A stretch of 64,000 nt of DNA from Ipomoea triloba (lineage: Eukaryota; Streptophyta; Magnoliopsida; Solanales; Convolvulaceae), in contig NC_044918.1 of the NCBI RefSeq assembly GCF_003576645.1, positions 31,219,675 through 31,283,674 on the forward strand, read 5' to 3'. This document shows, one piece after another, positions 1-12,061 of the stretch. The notes below the pieces were generated by a model, which did no database searches, was not told the origin of the DNA, and worked only from the letters and a program-made list of their open reading frames with translations. Made by a program: the position numbers and the translations under genes. Each line of letters begins with the position of its first letter. Position 1 is the first letter of the stretch.

Positions 1-169
1 ATATAAGCTATGTACGTGGATCTATATTATGGATATATATATATATATATATATATTGCTATGTACGAAGGAATATATATATGTGTAAATTACATAGAGT
101 GTATGAAAATATATATATATATTATGAGACCCAATGTATAAATATATATATATATTATGGAACCCAACA
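1..169 (-). mobile_element. LTR fragment, redundant copy
   Basis: On the minus strand the LTR starts TGTTGGGTTCC at 169 and runs out of the window at base 1. It carries (AT)n runs. It matches 2098-2266 and the outer part of the LTR at 9412-10189. Confidence 0.8.
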
Positions 170-1974
170 ATCTCCCCCTTTGGCATATGTTTAATCAAAT
201 ACTAGTATCTCCCCCTATGAAAGTGACTCCCCCTAACCAGATACAGGGTTAACTCCCCCTTTTGATAAACATGCAGCCAACGACGAATCTAATGGCAGTA
301 AGCAGAATTCAATGCATCAAACCACTATAAAGAGTAAATGAATATCAAGATAGTAAAGCAGTAGATTGAGGATGCAGGGTGCATGGAATGTAGAAAAGGA
401 GACGTAAGGAATAGATCTCTGGATAGCTTTCACACCGGACTCGTCTTAGGTTCCGGGTAGCCCTCTTCCAGGAAGAAGACACCACACTAGACAGCTTTCA
501 CGCCAGGCTCTTCTCAGGTTCATTGAACCATATTAAGCACTGGGTAGCCCTCTTCTAGTTAAAAAAGAAATATTGAGTTCAACCGGCGAAAGATAATAGA
601 AGATATTGATCAAGTAGAAAGCAAGAGAACAGAAAATATATATGGCATTTCGGCACAGGGTGCAAAGATAGTATCGGGGAAGAGCGAACGACAATGTCAA
701 TGGAAAATACTGCTAAACGATCGAAATTCAACATAAACTCTAAAAGTGATAACTGCAAGGAATGCTAAATTGTGACCATAAGATGTTACCAAGTAGACAG
801 CAGTTTATTAGCTTCCACCAGGTGAACGAGTACCCTCACTTGCGGGTGCAGGAAGTTGAGATTTTAGGACCGTCAAAGAGGTCTCAATTTGGTTTTCTCG
901 GGCGAGCATATGTTCCCTCTGATTCCGGCTTAACTGTAGTTCGGACTCTAGAAACTGAATGGTCATAGTGGTGAAGTCTGGACCAAGGCTTGTAAGCAAG
1001 GAAGATGTAGGGCCATCGGAACCAACCACATGAGAGTCCTGGAGTAGCGGAGGGTCAACCTTGATCACGTTCGACTCATTCTCATAATGTTCAGTCTCGG
1101 TCTCGACAAATCCCTGCATAACTAGCAATCCATAAATAAGGTTAGGAAAAATCAACTCCGCGTGGCCATCCCAATTGTTGCGCGCATCCAGAATTTGATC
1201 GTAAAATAGTCTGCCAATATCAGTTTGACTCCATTTGTGACTCGAAACAGAAGAATAGCCATTTCCCTAGGCACATAGCTGTGTTGAGTGGTAGGCATCC
1301 AGTTTGAGCAAGCAATGATGTGTAGATATGCATACAGTGTTGTTAAGTCCTCAGCTTTGATTGTATCCCTGGCATCCCATTTTGCCTTCAATCCTCCAGT
1401 TAGCTGAGAGGTGACAGTATCCATAGTTGCACTAAAAGGCTCATCAAGGGCAGTTGAACCATAAAAGGCATTAATAATATTAGGACTGAAATCAAACAGC
1501 ACACCACGCACATAAACCTTCCCAAGAGTTAACAATTCAGGAACTAAGTTTGCATAGAATTCACAAACCACATTTTTAACAAAACCGCCAATCTTGTGAA
1601 CCGTAGGCATCAAGCATGCAGAGGTTAAAACTTTAAACACACCAGACCGAGAGGCAAGATTGTGAACAATTAACTTTCTTTGAGCAATAACGGACTTCGC
1701 AGATAATGTCTTAAACACAGAAAGTAAGCGTTCATAGTAAACGATCTGTGAGAAGGGAGCAGAGTGTTTATCAGAAGATGTAACTCCGGAATTATCTGGG
1801 CGAGAGGACTGACCAATTTTATCCAGATGATCAATCACGGCTAGAGTGGGTACGTCCAGTAACGGATCCAACGAAGCAAAGAATGTCGTATGACCAGTAG
1901 AAGAATCAGAATCAAAACTAACCCGATTGCTGGATGATTGAGACGATGAGGAATTTTCGAGACTATCCATTTCA
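1..1974 (-). repeat. Redundant copy of the retrotransposon 3' region
   Basis: This stretch is the same as 2098-4071 at an offset of 2097 bases, as far as I could compare by eye. Both copies stop at the same base followed by a single N (1975 and 4072). It holds the end of an LTR (1-169), the polypurine cluster (170-263) and most of the third ORF (808-1974, minus strand). The second copy joins on in frame to the rest of the third ORF, while this copy joins to unrelated LTR sequence. I infer an unmerged redundant contig, though a second real element copy is possible. Confidence 0.8.
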
Positions 1975-1975
1975 N

Positions 1976-2266
1976 CCACTTGATTTTCTCCATGATCTCC
2001 TAATTTTGAGGAGACTTTTTCTTCCATCATACATTTGAGAAACATATGCCAATATACCATAATATGCAATATCATATATCATAATATAAAATATCATATA
2101 TAAGCTATGTACGTGGATCTATATTATGGATATATATATATATATATATATATTGCTATGTACGAAGGAATATATATATGTGTAAATTACATAGAGTGTA
2201 TGAAAATATATATATATATTATGAGACCCAATGTATAAATATATATATATATTATGGAACCCAACA
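1976..2266 (-). mobile_element. 3' LTR, partial
   Basis: On the minus strand this begins TGTTGGGTTCC at 2266, directly after the polypurine tract. It matches 9887-10189 of the 5' LTR, which is about 12 bp longer through its (AT)n run. The remaining roughly 475 bp of the LTR are missing at the N at 1975. Confidence 0.85.
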
Positions 2267-2360
2267 ATCTCCCCCTTTGGCATATGTTTAATCAAATACT
2301 AGTATCTCCCCCTATGAAAGTGACTCCCCCTAACCAGATACAGGGTTAACTCCCCCTTTT
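2267..2360 (-). promoter_or_regulatory. Cluster of polypurine tracts
   Basis: Four GGGGGAG-type purine runs lie on the minus strand: at 2268-2280 directly next to the LTR, and at about 2305-2313, 2323-2332 and 2348-2360. The LTR-proximal one is the likely primer for plus-strand DNA synthesis. Repeated polypurine tracts are a known Sirevirus feature. The redundant copy has the same cluster at 170-263. Confidence 0.75.
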
Positions 2361-2904
2361 GATAAACATGCAGCCAACGACGAATCTAATGGCAGTAAGC
2401 AGAATTCAATGCATCAAACCACTATAAAGAGTAAATGAATATCAAGATAGTAAAGCAGTAGATTGAGGATGCAGGGTGCATGGAATGTAGAAAAGGAGAC
2501 GTAAGGAATAGATCTCTGGATAGCTTTCACACCGGACTCGTCTTAGGTTCCGGGTAGCCCTCTTCCAGGAAGAAGACACCACACTAGACAGCTTTCACGC
2601 CAGGCTCTTCTCAGGTTCATTGAACCATATTAAGCACTGGGTAGCCCTCTTCTAGTTAAAAAAGAAATATTGAGTTCAACCGGCGAAAGATAATAGAAGA
2701 TATTGATCAAGTAGAAAGCAAGAGAACAGAAAATATATATGGCATTTCGGCACAGGGTGCAAAGATAGTATCGGGGAAGAGCGAACGACAATGTCAATGG
2801 AAAATACTGCTAAACGATCGAAATTCAACATAAACTCTAAAAGTGATAACTGCAAGGAATGCTAAATTGTGACCATAAGATGTTACCAAGTAGACAGCAG
2901 TTTA

Positions 2905-4370
2905 TTAGCTTCCACCAGGTGAACGAGTACCCTCACTTGCGGGTGCAGGAAGTTGAGATTTTAGGACCGTCAAAGAGGTCTCAATTTGGTTTTCTCGGGC
3001 GAGCATATGTTCCCTCTGATTCCGGCTTAACTGTAGTTCGGACTCTAGAAACTGAATGGTCATAGTGGTGAAGTCTGGACCAAGGCTTGTAAGCAAGGAA
3101 GATGTAGGGCCATCGGAACCAACCACATGAGAGTCCTGGAGTAGCGGAGGGTCAACCTTGATCACGTTCGACTCATTCTCATAATGTTCAGTCTCGGTCT
3201 CGACAAATCCCTGCATAACTAGCAATCCATAAATAAGGTTAGGAAAAATCAACTCCGCGTGGCCATCCCAATTGTTGCGCGCATCCAGAATTTGATCGTA
3301 AAATAGTCTGCCAATATCAGTTTGACTCCATTTGTGACTCGAAACAGAAGAATAGCCATTTCCCTAGGCACATAGCTGTGTTGAGTGGTAGGCATCCAGT
3401 TTGAGCAAGCAATGATGTGTAGATATGCATACAGTGTTGTTAAGTCCTCAGCTTTGATTGTATCCCTGGCATCCCATTTTGCCTTCAATCCTCCAGTTAG
3501 CTGAGAGGTGACAGTATCCATAGTTGCACTAAAAGGCTCATCAAGGGCAGTTGAACCATAAAAGGCATTAATAATATTAGGACTGAAATCAAACAGCACA
3601 CCACGCACATAAACCTTCCCAAGAGTTAACAATTCAGGAACTAAGTTTGCATAGAATTCACAAACCACATTTTTAACAAAACCGCCAATCTTGTGAACCG
3701 TAGGCATCAAGCATGCAGAGGTTAAAACTTTAAACACACCAGACCGAGAGGCAAGATTGTGAACAATTAACTTTCTTTGAGCAATAACGGACTTCGCAGA
3801 TAATGTCTTAAACACAGAAAGTAAGCGTTCATAGTAAACGATCTGTGAGAAGGGAGCAGAGTGTTTATCAGAAGATGTAACTCCGGAATTATCTGGGCGA
3901 GAGGACTGACCAATTTTATCCAGATGATCAATCACGGCTAGAGTGGGTACGTCCAGTAACGGATCCAACGAAGCAAAGAATGTCGTATGACCAGTAGAAG
4001 AATCAGAATCAAAACTAACCCGATTGCTGGATGATTGAGACGATGAGGAATTTTCGAGACTATCCATTTCANCCGCTGCGGCAAGACTGCCCGGGGGGAA
4101 CGGCGAGATTCCGGCGGCGGCTAGCGAGGGTGGCATTGCGTTGGCCAACTGGATTGCGGCTGTGGCGGCTGGACGGGCGGAGGACGAATCCGGTGAGGAC
4201 TCCGAGTCCGACGACAGATTCACGACCGGCGTGGTGGCGTGTACGGCGGCTCGCCTAGCGGCGGAGCGGGTACGGCCGGCGATGGAGGCGACGGATACGA
4301 AGGAAAAAAAAACTAGAGGATATATATATACAGCAGTTATACTAGAAAAAGGAATAAATAAAAAAAACAA
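2905..4370 (-). pseudogene. Third ORF of the retrotransposon, frameshifted
   Basis: Two reading frames cover this ORF, 4370-3249 (373 codons) and 3252-2905 (115 codons), overlapping by 4 bp in different frames, so a small indel near 3250 breaks it. The N-terminal part (4370-4073) is Ala/Ser-rich. The middle has a segment reading RGVLFDFSPNIINAFYG with an upstream FYANLVPE, which resembles the 'putative plant transposon protein' domain found in third ORFs of plant retrotransposons; I recognise this by pattern, without a search. The C-terminal part has a heptad-like stretch (QFLESELQLSRNQREHM) that could be a coiled coil. The frame runs through the N at 4072 with N counted as one base. The function is unknown. 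Confidence 0.6.
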
Positions 4371-4507
4371 CAGAATAACTAAGAAAACGACTACTGACTA
4401 GATCAAAAAAAACTAACAAAAACAAATATTTGCTACTAACTAGCTAAAAACAACAAAAAAACATTTTTTTTGTTATTTTATTTTATTTTGTTTTATAAAG
4501 AAAAAAA
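4371..4507. other. Spacer between pol and the third ORF
   Basis: This is A/T-rich spacer with poly-A and TTTTATTTTATTTTG-like runs. I see no gene in it. Confidence 0.5.
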
Positions 4508-7120
4508 TTATGGTGGTGGGCACAAGCCCAGTTTGTGTCTGAGATATTCAAACCTGTTACCGTCTAGAGCTTTTGTGAAAATGTCAGCAAGTTGATCTTC
4601 TGTTCGCACGTAGTCCAGACATATAATTTCATCTTCTACGAGATCCCGAATGAAATGATGGCGAATGTCTATATGCTTCACGAGATCCCGAATGAAATGA
4701 TGGCGAATGTCTATATGCTTCGTTCTGGAGTGTAATACTGGATTCTTCGTAATGCTTATAGCACTAGAGTTGTCACAGTATAAGGTGATGGTGTTTTGTG
4801 GAATACCATAATCTGCCAACATTTGTTTCATCCAGAGTAATTGGGCGCAACTACTCCCAGCAGCTATATATTCGGCTTCTGCAGTTGATAAGGATATGGA
4901 GTTTTGCTTCTTGCTCAGCCAAGCGATTAGGTTTGAGCCCAAATAAAAACACCCTCCAGATGTACTCTTCCGATCATCTAGGTTTCCGGCCCAATCTGCA
5001 TCTGTAAAACCAACAAGGTGAGTATTTGATCTGTTAGAGTACCAAAGACCTAGTTTTTCAGTTCCTTTTACGTATTTTATGATACGTTTCACAGCAATTA
5101 GGTGAGACTCCTTAGGATCTGCTTGATAGCGAGCGCAGGCTCCGACACTGAAACTTATGTCCGGGCGGCTGGCTGTTAGATATAACAGACTGCCTATCAT
5201 GCTCCGATATAGACTTGAGTCAACACTTTTTCCTATATCATCTCGTTGCAATTTGTTGTGTGTGGGGAATGGAGTTCGTACACATTTTGAGTTGTCGAGA
5301 CCAAATCTTTTGACCAGATTGCTGGCATATTTGGTTTGTGAGACAAACGTACCTTCAGTAGTTTGTTTGATCTGTAGGCCTAAGAAATAGGTCAGTTCAC
5401 CTACCATGCTCATCTCAAATTCCTCTTGCATAACATTTACAAATGCATTAGCATGACTTGCAGATGTTGATCCGAACACAATATCATCAACGTAAACTTG
5501 AGCAATTATAAAATCAGAATTATACCTTTTGGTGAATAACGTCTTATCTACACTATCAGAATTATACCTTTTGGTGAATAACGTCTTATCTACACTTCCT
5601 CTTGTGTATCCTTTCTTGATTAGGTGCTCGGTAAGCCTTTCATACCATGCCCTAGGTGCTTGCTTCAGACCATAGAGAGCCTTTTTTAATTTGAACACAT
5701 GATCTGGATGTTTTGAACTCTCAAATCCCTTTGGTTGTGCAACATACACTTCTTCTTTGAGATATCCATTTAGGAATGCTGTCTTGACATCCATCTGTTG
5801 TAGCTTGAATCCCAGTGAGCATGCGATGGAGAAAAGAAGTCTGATAGATTCTAATCTTGCTACTGGCGCAAATGTTTCTTCAAAATCAACACCTTCCATT
5901 TGTGAATAGCCTTGCGCGACCAGACGAGCTTTGTTTCTGACTACTATTCCATTTTCGTCTGATTTGTTTCTGAAAATCCACTTTGTACCTATGACATTTA
6001 TATTCTCAGGTTTAGGTACTAAGTCCCATACTTCATTTCTTTCGAATTGTAGAAGTTCCTCTTGCATGGCAAGTATCCAGCACTCATCTTTAAGAGCTTC
6101 ACTCACGTTTTTTGGTTCTATCATCGAGATGTAGCACGAGTAACCTAGCATCTCACGATAGTTTTTCTTCTCTTTTCCCCGCGTTCTCACCCCTGAGTCA
6201 ATGTCACCAATCACATTGTCAATTGGATGATTTTTCCGAATTCTCGTGGATGGAATCATGTCTAATTTGTTTTCATGTTCCACACTATCGGTTGATGATG
6301 TATTTTCTTCTGCTTTTTCTGATGAGTCTCCTAACTCTTTTGACTTTTCTTGTGCTTCTTCATCATCTTGATCACATTTTTGGCTCACGTGATCGTCTAT
6401 TACCACATTTACTGACTCCATGACAGATTTTGTTCTCTTGTTGAATACTCTGTAGGTTTTGCTGTGACATGAGTATCCCAAAAAGATTCCTTCATCACTT
6501 TTAGCATCAAACTTGCCTCTCTGTTCCCTGTCATTCAAAATATAGCATGTACTACCAAACACATGAAAGTATTTTAGATTAGGTGTTCTTCCTTTCCATA
6601 GTTCATATGGGGTAGTTTTGGTACCTGGTCTTAAAACAACCCTGTTTATAATGTGACAGGCAGTGTTCATTGCTTCAGCCCAGAACCTTTTAGAGATATT
6701 GTTGGTGAGTAGCATCACTCTTGCCATCTCTTGTAGAGTTCTGTTTTTCCTTTCCACAACTCCGTTTTGTTGTGGTGTTTTAGGAGCAGAAAATTCATGT
6801 TGTATGCCAGTTTGATTACAGAAGTCACTAAACCTATTGTTTTCAAACTCCTTACCATGGTCACTTTTTATCCTTATGATTTTTACAATCTGCGTTTCTT
6901 TTTCCCTTTGCAGTCTTAAGCAGATTTTTTCAAAAGCATTAAAGGTGTCAGATTTTTCTTTTAAAAAGTCAATCCAAGTAAAACGTGAAAAATCATCTAC
7001 ACAAACTAACACATATTTCTTTCCGCCTAAACTCTCAACCTGAGTTGGTCCAATAAGATCCATATGAAGTAATTCAAGAGTTTTAGTAGTAGGAATGTGT
7101 TCTAACCTTTTATGGGACAT
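4508..7120 (-). CDS. pol: Copia pol: integrase, reverse transcriptase, RNase H
   Basis: The integrase core has its three acidic positions visible: HMDLIGP near residue 20, SDHGKEFEN near 108 and NGVVERKN near 138. The reverse transcriptase has [20 protein letters not shown] and the YVDDIVFG active site. RNase H has [15 protein letters not shown] and TKHIDIRHH. The product would be 870 residues and would act in cytoplasmic virus-like particles and the nucleus. It starts out of frame with gag/protease: an extra base near 7171-7180 puts the zinc-binding cysteines before the integrase core in a different frame. Two exact 42-bp in-frame duplications (4638-4721 and 5513-5596) repeat conserved RNase H and RT residues. 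Since such repeats are not expected in a functional enzyme, they are either damage or an assembly error. Confidence 0.85.
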   Translation of the reverse strand: MSHKRLEHIPTTKTLELLHMDLIGPTQVESLGGKKYVLVCVDDFSRFTWIDFLKEKSDTFNAFEKICLRLQREKETQIVKIIRIKSDHGKEFENNRFSDFCNQTGIQHEFSAPKTPQQNGVVERKNRTLQEMARVMLLTNNISKRFWAEAMNTACHIINRVVLRPGTKTTPYELWKGRTPNLKYFHVFGSTCYILNDREQRGKFDAKSDEGIFLGYSCHSKTYRVFNKRTKSVMESVNVVIDDHVSQKCDQDDEEAQEKSKELGDSSEKAEENTSSTDSVEHENKLDMIPSTRIRKNHPIDNVIGDIDSGVRTRGKEKKNYREMLGYSCYISMIEPKNVSEALKDECWILAMQEELLQFERNEVWDLVPKPENINVIGTKWIFRNKSDENGIVVRNKARLVAQGYSQMEGVDFEETFAPVARLESIRLLFSIACSLGFKLQQMDVKTAFLNGYLKEEVYVAQPKGFESSKHPDHVFKLKKALYGLKQAPRAWYERLTEHLIKKGYTRGSVDKTLFTKRYNSDSVDKTLFTKRYNSDFIIAQVYVDDIVFGSTSASHANAFVNVMQEEFEMSMVGELTYFLGLQIKQTTEGTFVSQTKYASNLVKRFGLDNSKCVRTPFPTHNKLQRDDIGKSVDSSLYRSMIGSLLYLTASRPDISFSVGACARYQADPKESHLIAVKRIIKYVKGTEKLGLWYSNRSNTHLVGFTDADWAGNLDDRKSTSGGCFYLGSNLIAWLSKKQNSISLSTAEAEYIAAGSSCAQLLWMKQMLADYGIPQNTITLYCDNSSAISITKNPVLHSRTKHIDIRHHFIRDLVKHIDIRHHFIRDLVEDEIICLDYVRTEDQLADIFTKALDGNRFEYLRHKLGLCPPP
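4638..4721. repeat. Exact 42-bp tandem duplication in RNase H
   Basis: Bases 4638-4679 are repeated at 4680-4721 without a mismatch. They encode the conserved [13 protein letters not shown] segment twice. The unit length of 42 recurs at other unrelated places in the window. Confidence 0.9.
5513..5596. repeat. Exact 42-bp tandem duplication in RT
   Basis: Bases 5513-5554 equal 5555-5596. They encode [14 protein letters not shown] twice, just upstream of the YVDD active site. Confidence 0.9.
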
Positions 7121-9353
7121 CCTGGTTTGCTTGCCTTGCTGACACGGTCCGCAGACTTGAGATTTGTCTTTGATTAAGGTCTGGAAGTCCTCTGACTGCT
7201 CCAGATTTGACTAACTTTTCAATGTCATGATAATTTAAGTGTCCTAGTTTATAATGCCATTTCGTGCACTCATTGATTTTGACACTATTGCACAGTAGGA
7301 TAGATTTGATCATATAACAATTATCGGCCGTTCTAACCCCTTCCATGACACATGTTTGTTTAGTATCAAACACTTTGCATTTTTTCTTTGTGAAGCTAAC
7401 AAGCATGTTCTGGTCACATAATTGGCTTATGCTAATAAGATTTGCTTTTAGACCCTTTACTAGGAACACATTTTCAAGTTTAGGCATACCTTCTGTATTG
7501 AGCGTTCCTCGTCCGATAATTTCTCCTTTTTCCCCGTCACCGAAGGTGACCTGACCAGCGTACTCATATGTTACATTTGTCAGAAATCCTTTGTGTCCTG
7601 TCATGTGTCTAGAGCATCCATTGTCGAAATACCACGTTGACGACAAGCTCGCTGACATTGATATTTTTGTTGTCATACATAGGATCTTGGGTCTCCACAT
7701 TTTCTTTAATTTTAGCTCTAGCATTTTACACCAACTCCAGCCATGCCCCTGTTCATTACACCTAAAACATTTTTTATTAAAATAACGATTAGTGTACCTT
7801 ACCTTTGTTGTCTTCCCTTTCATCCAAGTAGTCTTTGATTGATTGCTTGTTCTTTCAACATATCCTAACCCGACTTTGGTCGTGGATTGTCCATTAGTTC
7901 GTAGTATCTCATCTAACTTGTCTGTTCCTGTGTTAAGCATCCGGATCTGTTTCCTCAATTGCTCTAGTTCCTTCTGTAAAGACTGTTCACTAGATTCTTT
8001 TATACTTACTTCGTTTTCCAGTGTCTTTACTGACGATTTCAGTTTCAAGTTTTCTGCCTCAAGAAGTTTTGCATCTTTAAGTAAGGAGCGGTTTAGTTTA
8101 CTTACTTTGCACCAACTTGCGTACAGTTCTTCGTATGCTCTTGCTAGATCCTCATCTTCTGATTGTGAATCATCATCCTCGTGATGTGCTCCTTGGAGCT
8201 CTGGTTCTTCTAAACCTGTATACTTGAAGAAAGTTTCAAAGTTAGCTCGTTCTTCTGTATCATCTGGGTGATATATATTACCATGAAATGCCACGAAGTT
8301 GTTGGTTTGTTGCTCCTCTTGCTCATCTTTGTCCGAGTCATCAGTATCACTCCAAGTGAGAGTGAATGACTTTTTCCCTTTGTTGTTTGCACAGTCTGCT
8401 TGCACATGCCCGTAGCCCCCACACTCATAGCATTGAATTCCCTTCTGTTTGTAGTTGTTGCTTTTTACTCTTTGATTATTCCCAAATCCTTCACTTCTAG
8501 AGTTTGAGCCTTTTGTGTTTCCTCGACCTCTGGTCTTCTTTAGAAATTTTGTAAACTTCTTGGTCAACAATGCCATAGCCTCATCTGATTCAGAATCTGA
8601 GCCTGTATGTTGTGTCGTGACACCGAAAGCCACTCCCTTGTTTTTCTTTGTGTGCTTATCTTCCTCTTCTAACTCCATCTCAAAAGTTTGCAAATTTCCC
8701 ATCAATGCGTCGAGTGACAGTGTTTTCAAGTCTGTAGATTGTTTAATAGCAATTGCTTGCATTTTAAACTTTGGAGGTAGTGACTGCAACACCTTACGAA
8801 CCATTTTCTCTTCATCAAACGGTTCCCCTAGATTAAATGCGTTATTTGTCAAGCTTTTGATCCGAGCACTAAACTCAGAGACAGTCTCCGTGTCCTCCAT
8901 CCGCAGACTCTCATATTGAGACATAAACATCTGTATTTTAGACATTTTTACAGATCCAGTACCTTCAAAGTGAGTTTCTAGTGCATCCCAAGCACCCTTA
9001 GCCTGATCTGTGGCGGATATTAACATGAATTGGTCTGGACTCATGGCGCTGTGTATTGCGTTCAAAGCTCTGTTGTTTGCGGATGATGCTCTTTTCTCTT
9101 CTGTTGTCCACCTGCTTACTGGTTTTGTCGTTTCCTCATTTAGTGTAGTGATTGTTGGTGGGGTCCAACCAGTTTCTACGGCATCCCAACACTCCTCATC
9201 TAGTGATTTTATGAATGCCTTCATTCTGGCCTTCCAAAAAGCATAATTACTCACACCTTTTAGTAATGGAGGCCTCGAAATTGATGCCCCCTCTTCCATC
9301 CTGAGTAATGGAGGCCTCGAAATTGATGCCCCCTCTTCCATCCTGCTAAACAA
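7110..9353 (-). CDS. gag: Copia gag and protease
   Basis: This is a 747-codon frame. The N-terminal half has the plant Copia gag pattern ([10 protein letters not shown], then [14 protein letters not shown] and [16 protein letters not shown]). A CCHC knuckle reads [14 protein letters not shown], and a second cysteine cluster reads [15 protein letters not shown] coiled-coil-like region follows the first knuckle. The protease site reads [13 protein letters not shown]; the usual motif is DSGCS, so the Ser after the catalytic Asp is Asn here. The GAG-pre-integrase segment [16 protein letters not shown] follows, then the frame shifts away from pol near 7171-7180. The start codon at 9353 lies 45 bp past the PBS. 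The first residues are doubled by an exact 42-bp duplication. Confidence 0.85.
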   Translation of the reverse strand: MFSRMEEGASISRPPLLRMEEGASISRPPLLKGVSNYAFWKARMKAFIKSLDEECWDAVETGWTPPTITTLNEETTKPVSRWTTEEKRASSANNRALNAIHSAMSPDQFMLISATDQAKGAWDALETHFEGTGSVKMSKIQMFMSQYESLRMEDTETVSEFSARIKSLTNNAFNLGEPFDEEKMVRKVLQSLPPKFKMQAIAIKQSTDLKTLSLDALMGNLQTFEMELEEEDKHTKKNKGVAFGVTTQHTGSDSESDEAMALLTKKFTKFLKKTRGRGNTKGSNSRSEGFGNNQRVKSNNYKQKGIQCYECGGYGHVQADCANNKGKKSFTLTWSDTDDSDKDEQEEQQTNNFVAFHGNIYHPDDTEERANFETFFKYTGLEEPELQGAHHEDDDSQSEDEDLARAYEELYASWCKVSKLNRSLLKDAKLLEAENLKLKSSVKTLENEVSIKESSEQSLQKELEQLRKQIRMLNTGTDKLDEILRTNGQSTTKVGLGYVERTSNQSKTTWMKGKTTKVRYTNRYFNKKCFRCNEQGHGWSWCKMLELKLKKMWRPKILCMTTKISMSASLSSTWYFDNGCSRHMTGHKGFLTNVTYEYAGQVTFGDGEKGEIIGRGTLNTEGMPKLENVFLVKGLKANLISISQLCDQNMLVSFTKKKCKVFDTKQTCVMEGVRTADNCYMIKSILLCNSVKINECTKWHYKLGHLNYHDIEKLVKSGAVRGLPDLNQRQISSLRTVSARQANQDVP
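9262..9345. repeat. Exact 42-bp tandem duplication at the gag start
   Basis: Bases 9262-9303 equal 9304-9345, doubling [14 protein letters not shown] at the gag N-terminus. It is the same length as the duplications in pol and in the intergenic repeats. Confidence 0.9.
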
Positions 9354-9397
9354 TATTCGATTCTCCCTAGGATCTCGCTAATAAATTAAGCGACACT

Positions 9398-9409
9398 GCT
9401 TTGATACCA
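9398..9409 (-). other. Primer binding site
   Basis: The minus strand reads TGGTATCAAAGC, two bases after the LTR end TCA. It matches the 3' end complement of initiator tRNA-Met (TGGTATCAGAGC) except at one position, as usual for plant Copia elements. Confidence 0.85.
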
Positions 9410-9411
9410 AT

Positions 9412-10038
9412 TGATAAAAAAGAGTAAAGCAGGAAATAACAAGAAGACACTGCAATTTTTAACGCAGTTGGAGAACACTCCTAATCTGCGGGGCCACGCC
9501 CAAAAACTTTTTCACTAAAGATCAACCTGTGGTTTTCACACTTACAAGGTTCAATGAATTACAAGACTAGGTCTGCTACCTATCTAAACATTAACCTTAT
9601 AACAACTCTCTGAAAAAGTTTACAAATACAATTTAAGCTAATTCGACCAATTACATAAACTGTAAACCAACCTGGGTATAACAACAATTGTGCTTGACTT
9701 TTTGGAGCTGACTACCCCGGATTTAGCACGCCATTCTTGGACCTTGATTATTTGAAGTTTCCTGATTTAATCTCTCGTATTTTCTGAATTCTGAAACTTC
9801 CCTTTTTTCTTCATTACATAGGACCCTATTTATAGGGATGAGTTTCCTAAAACCACGCTATGCACTTCTCCATGATCTGATGTGCACCACTTGATTTTCT
9901 CCATGATCTCCTAATTTTGAGGAGACTTTTTCTTCCATCATACATTTGAGAAAAATATGCCAATATACCATAATATGCAATATCATATATCATAATATAA
10001 AATATCATATATAAGCTATGTACGTGGATCTATATTAT

Positions 10039-10078
<40 letters not shown>

Positions 10079-10189
10079 CTATGTACGAAGGAATATATAT
10101 ATGTGTAAATTACATAGAGTGTATGAAAATATATATATATATTATGAGACCCAATGTATAAATATATATATATATTATGGAACCCAACA
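9412..10189 (-). mobile_element. 5' LTR of the Sirevirus-like element
   Basis: This is a 778-bp LTR that starts TGTTGGGTTCC (minus strand at 10189) and ends TTATCA at 9412, with TG/CA ends. It contains long (AT)n tracts at about 10040-10077 and 10125-10170. It abuts the PBS on one side and LINE ORF2 sequence on the other. Confidence 0.88.
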
Positions 10190-10369
10190 AAAACCAAAAC
10201 TCGAGCAAATCCCATTAGCTTGACAACTGGAAACTTTCGGCTCAAGAAGGCATACAATAGACAATGAGTGAAACATGCAAAGTTGACGGAGGGTACGCCG
10301 GAAAGATCTCGAGGCCGCACTCTGGCAATTCCAAATCAAGCAATTCATAATAAATATGGAAAAAAACAA
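10190..10369 (-). pseudogene. LINE ORF2 start, cut by the retrotransposon
   Basis: The minus strand encodes a start resembling the N-terminus of L1 endonuclease in plants: MNCLIWNCQSAASRSFRRTL, followed by SIVCLLEPKVSSCQANG. It breaks off exactly at the LTR boundary at 10190. The rest of ORF2 should lie beyond the other LTR, outside the window. The spacing of about 85 bp from the ORF1 stop fits a two-ORF L1 element. Confidence 0.7.
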
Positions 10370-10453
10370 ATAACAGCGCTCAGGAGCGCGGGTGGCTCAC
10401 CACCACCGGGCTAGCCTGGCCAATTGGTCGATTCGTGTCAAGCATGGTTTCAT

Positions 10454-12061
10454 CTAGATGTTCAAGATCATTTGGGAAAGCCCGAACATTGTCCGGGGGA
10501 TGATCTTTGTAGTTAACTCCAGGTTCTGTCCTGTAGGAAGACTAAGGTGATCAGTGGGGTGATGGACCACTGTGCTTGTTATTATTTTTTTTCCTCGGTC
10601 CGATCCCCTGACAACTGTGTGCTTTGTCTCTGGTGCAGCACGTCTAGGACTGTCACCACGGCCCCCTCTACCTCTCGTGGCGCCATGGGTGTCTGTTCTG
10701 ACATTTCTTGTGGTTTCCTGGTGGGGGCTTGGGCGTGTAGGAACTTCTTCAAGGCTTAGGTTCACAGTCTTCTGCTGATAAGAGGTCCGGATTCTTGGTA
10801 AAGGTGTTCTCGTATCATAGACGGTGTGGGGATTCTGTTCTTGCTCATATGCCGCCCCGGGCTCGGGTTCTTCTAGACCATCCAACAGGGCAAAGCGAGA
10901 GCCCATCTGAGTCTGTTCTACAATCGGGTTCCTCTGGTAATTCCTCTGACCTACAGCTGGGGTTCTGCCTCCTCTTCTTTGCCCTCTTCGGTCTCTTTTG
11001 GTTACCAACATCCAGGCTTTGTAGTTTGCTTTGAGATCATGCCTGGGATCGCTTGGTGGTCTCGCATTCGAACGAATAGCTTCATATGGAGGAGGATTCC
11101 CTTGTTGCTCCCCTTCTACTGGCTCACTATTACTACTTTTCTTGCACTCACCCTGTTTATATCCATACAGGCTACAACTAAAACAAACCAGATAGATACC
11201 TTCATATTATATAGGTATTACTGTCTCCCCCACATTGAACTTTGAGAGTAGAGGTTTGTTAATATCTATCTCTACACACATTCTTGCAAATTTGCCAATA
11301 GACGCCAAGCTAGTTGTCGTGTCCAGTTTCACAGGTCTGCCGATTTATTTGCCTATCTTCATGATAAATTCGTCTTCAAAGTATTCAATCGGTAATGCCG
11401 GGAATCTGACCCATACAAGTAGTTTATCAATAACGTTTTTCCTTGGATTAAAGTTTGGCTTCCACTCCTTAACAACCAAGTAGTGATCGAGTATGACCCA
11501 GGGTCCCTTGAATTTGGCGTAGTCATAATCTCGAAGCGACTCAAACTTTGCTATGAAGAAATCTTGGTCCAGAGCGATAAGATCGAAGTTGGCATCAAGA
11601 TTCCATATGCGTTTTAACCTCTGGAAGAGATAAGAGTAACTAACCTTTCTCCCCAAGACCTTGATAATAAGCGATCTCCGCCATGGCCGAGGTAACCTTA
11701 CTTTCTCTTCCTTTGGTATCAGAATGGTTGGGCAATTAGGGTCGTTCTTGGTTTCATCGATGATATCATCGTCTGAATCATCGTATACTTCTGTAAAGGT
11801 TGGCTTCGCTTTCTGAGTCCAGGGTTGGTTGGGGGTTTCCATCGGCATTGTCCACTGGGTTGATTCCGGGGACATAAACCCCATTTCTTGGGGCGTCTCT
11901 CGGATAACTTCGTTCGTTGTCATCGGCGTAGCTGTTTCCACCGTATCCCTGTGCCGTTTCGTTTTCTTTGTGCTCCTTTGGAGAAGGTCTTGGTCCTCCG
12001 ACGACCGAGCGGTCGCCGCCGATGAGGACATTTCAAAGAGCGTTTCAGTAACCATTTCCAT
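10454..12061 (-). pseudogene. L1-type LINE ORF1 (DUF4283-like, zinc knuckle), two stops
   Basis: One frame of about 535 codons runs from the ATG at 12061 to a stop at 10454. It is broken by TAA codons at 11345-11347 and 11207-11209. The N-terminal part has an acidic stretch (YDDSDDDIIDETK) and then a DUF4283-like domain (RPWRRSLIIKVLGR, SLRDYDYAKFKGPWVILDHYL, LLVWVRFPALPIEYF). A knuckle-like CFSCSLYGYKQGEC has Tyr where His is expected. The tail is Arg/Gly-rich. In plant L1 elements ORF1 is the RNA-binding protein. This copy is dead. Confidence 0.8.

Larger units (their letters stand above)
1976..10189 (-). mobile_element. Sirevirus-like Copia LTR retrotransposon
   Basis: This is a minus-strand element read from 10189 down: 5' LTR 9412-10189, primer binding site 9398-9409, gag/protease 9353-7110, integrase/RT/RNase H 7120-4508, third ORF 4370-2905, polypurine cluster 2360-2267 and partial 3' LTR 2266-1976. 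The domain order (integrase before RT) is that of Copia. The third ORF downstream of pol and the several polypurine tracts in a row before the 3' LTR are known marks of the Sirevirus (SIRE/Maximus) lineage. The 3' LTR is cut at the N at 1975. The right-hand flank after the terminal CA is AAAAC, the expected 5-bp target duplication; its partner is not in the window. The element carries frameshifts and is likely inactive. It lies in ORF2 of a LINE. Confidence 0.85.

Noticed and set aside
4031..4401. Plus-strand ORFs opposite the third ORF
   Set aside because: Shadows of the GC-rich Ala/Ser coding region on the minus strand.
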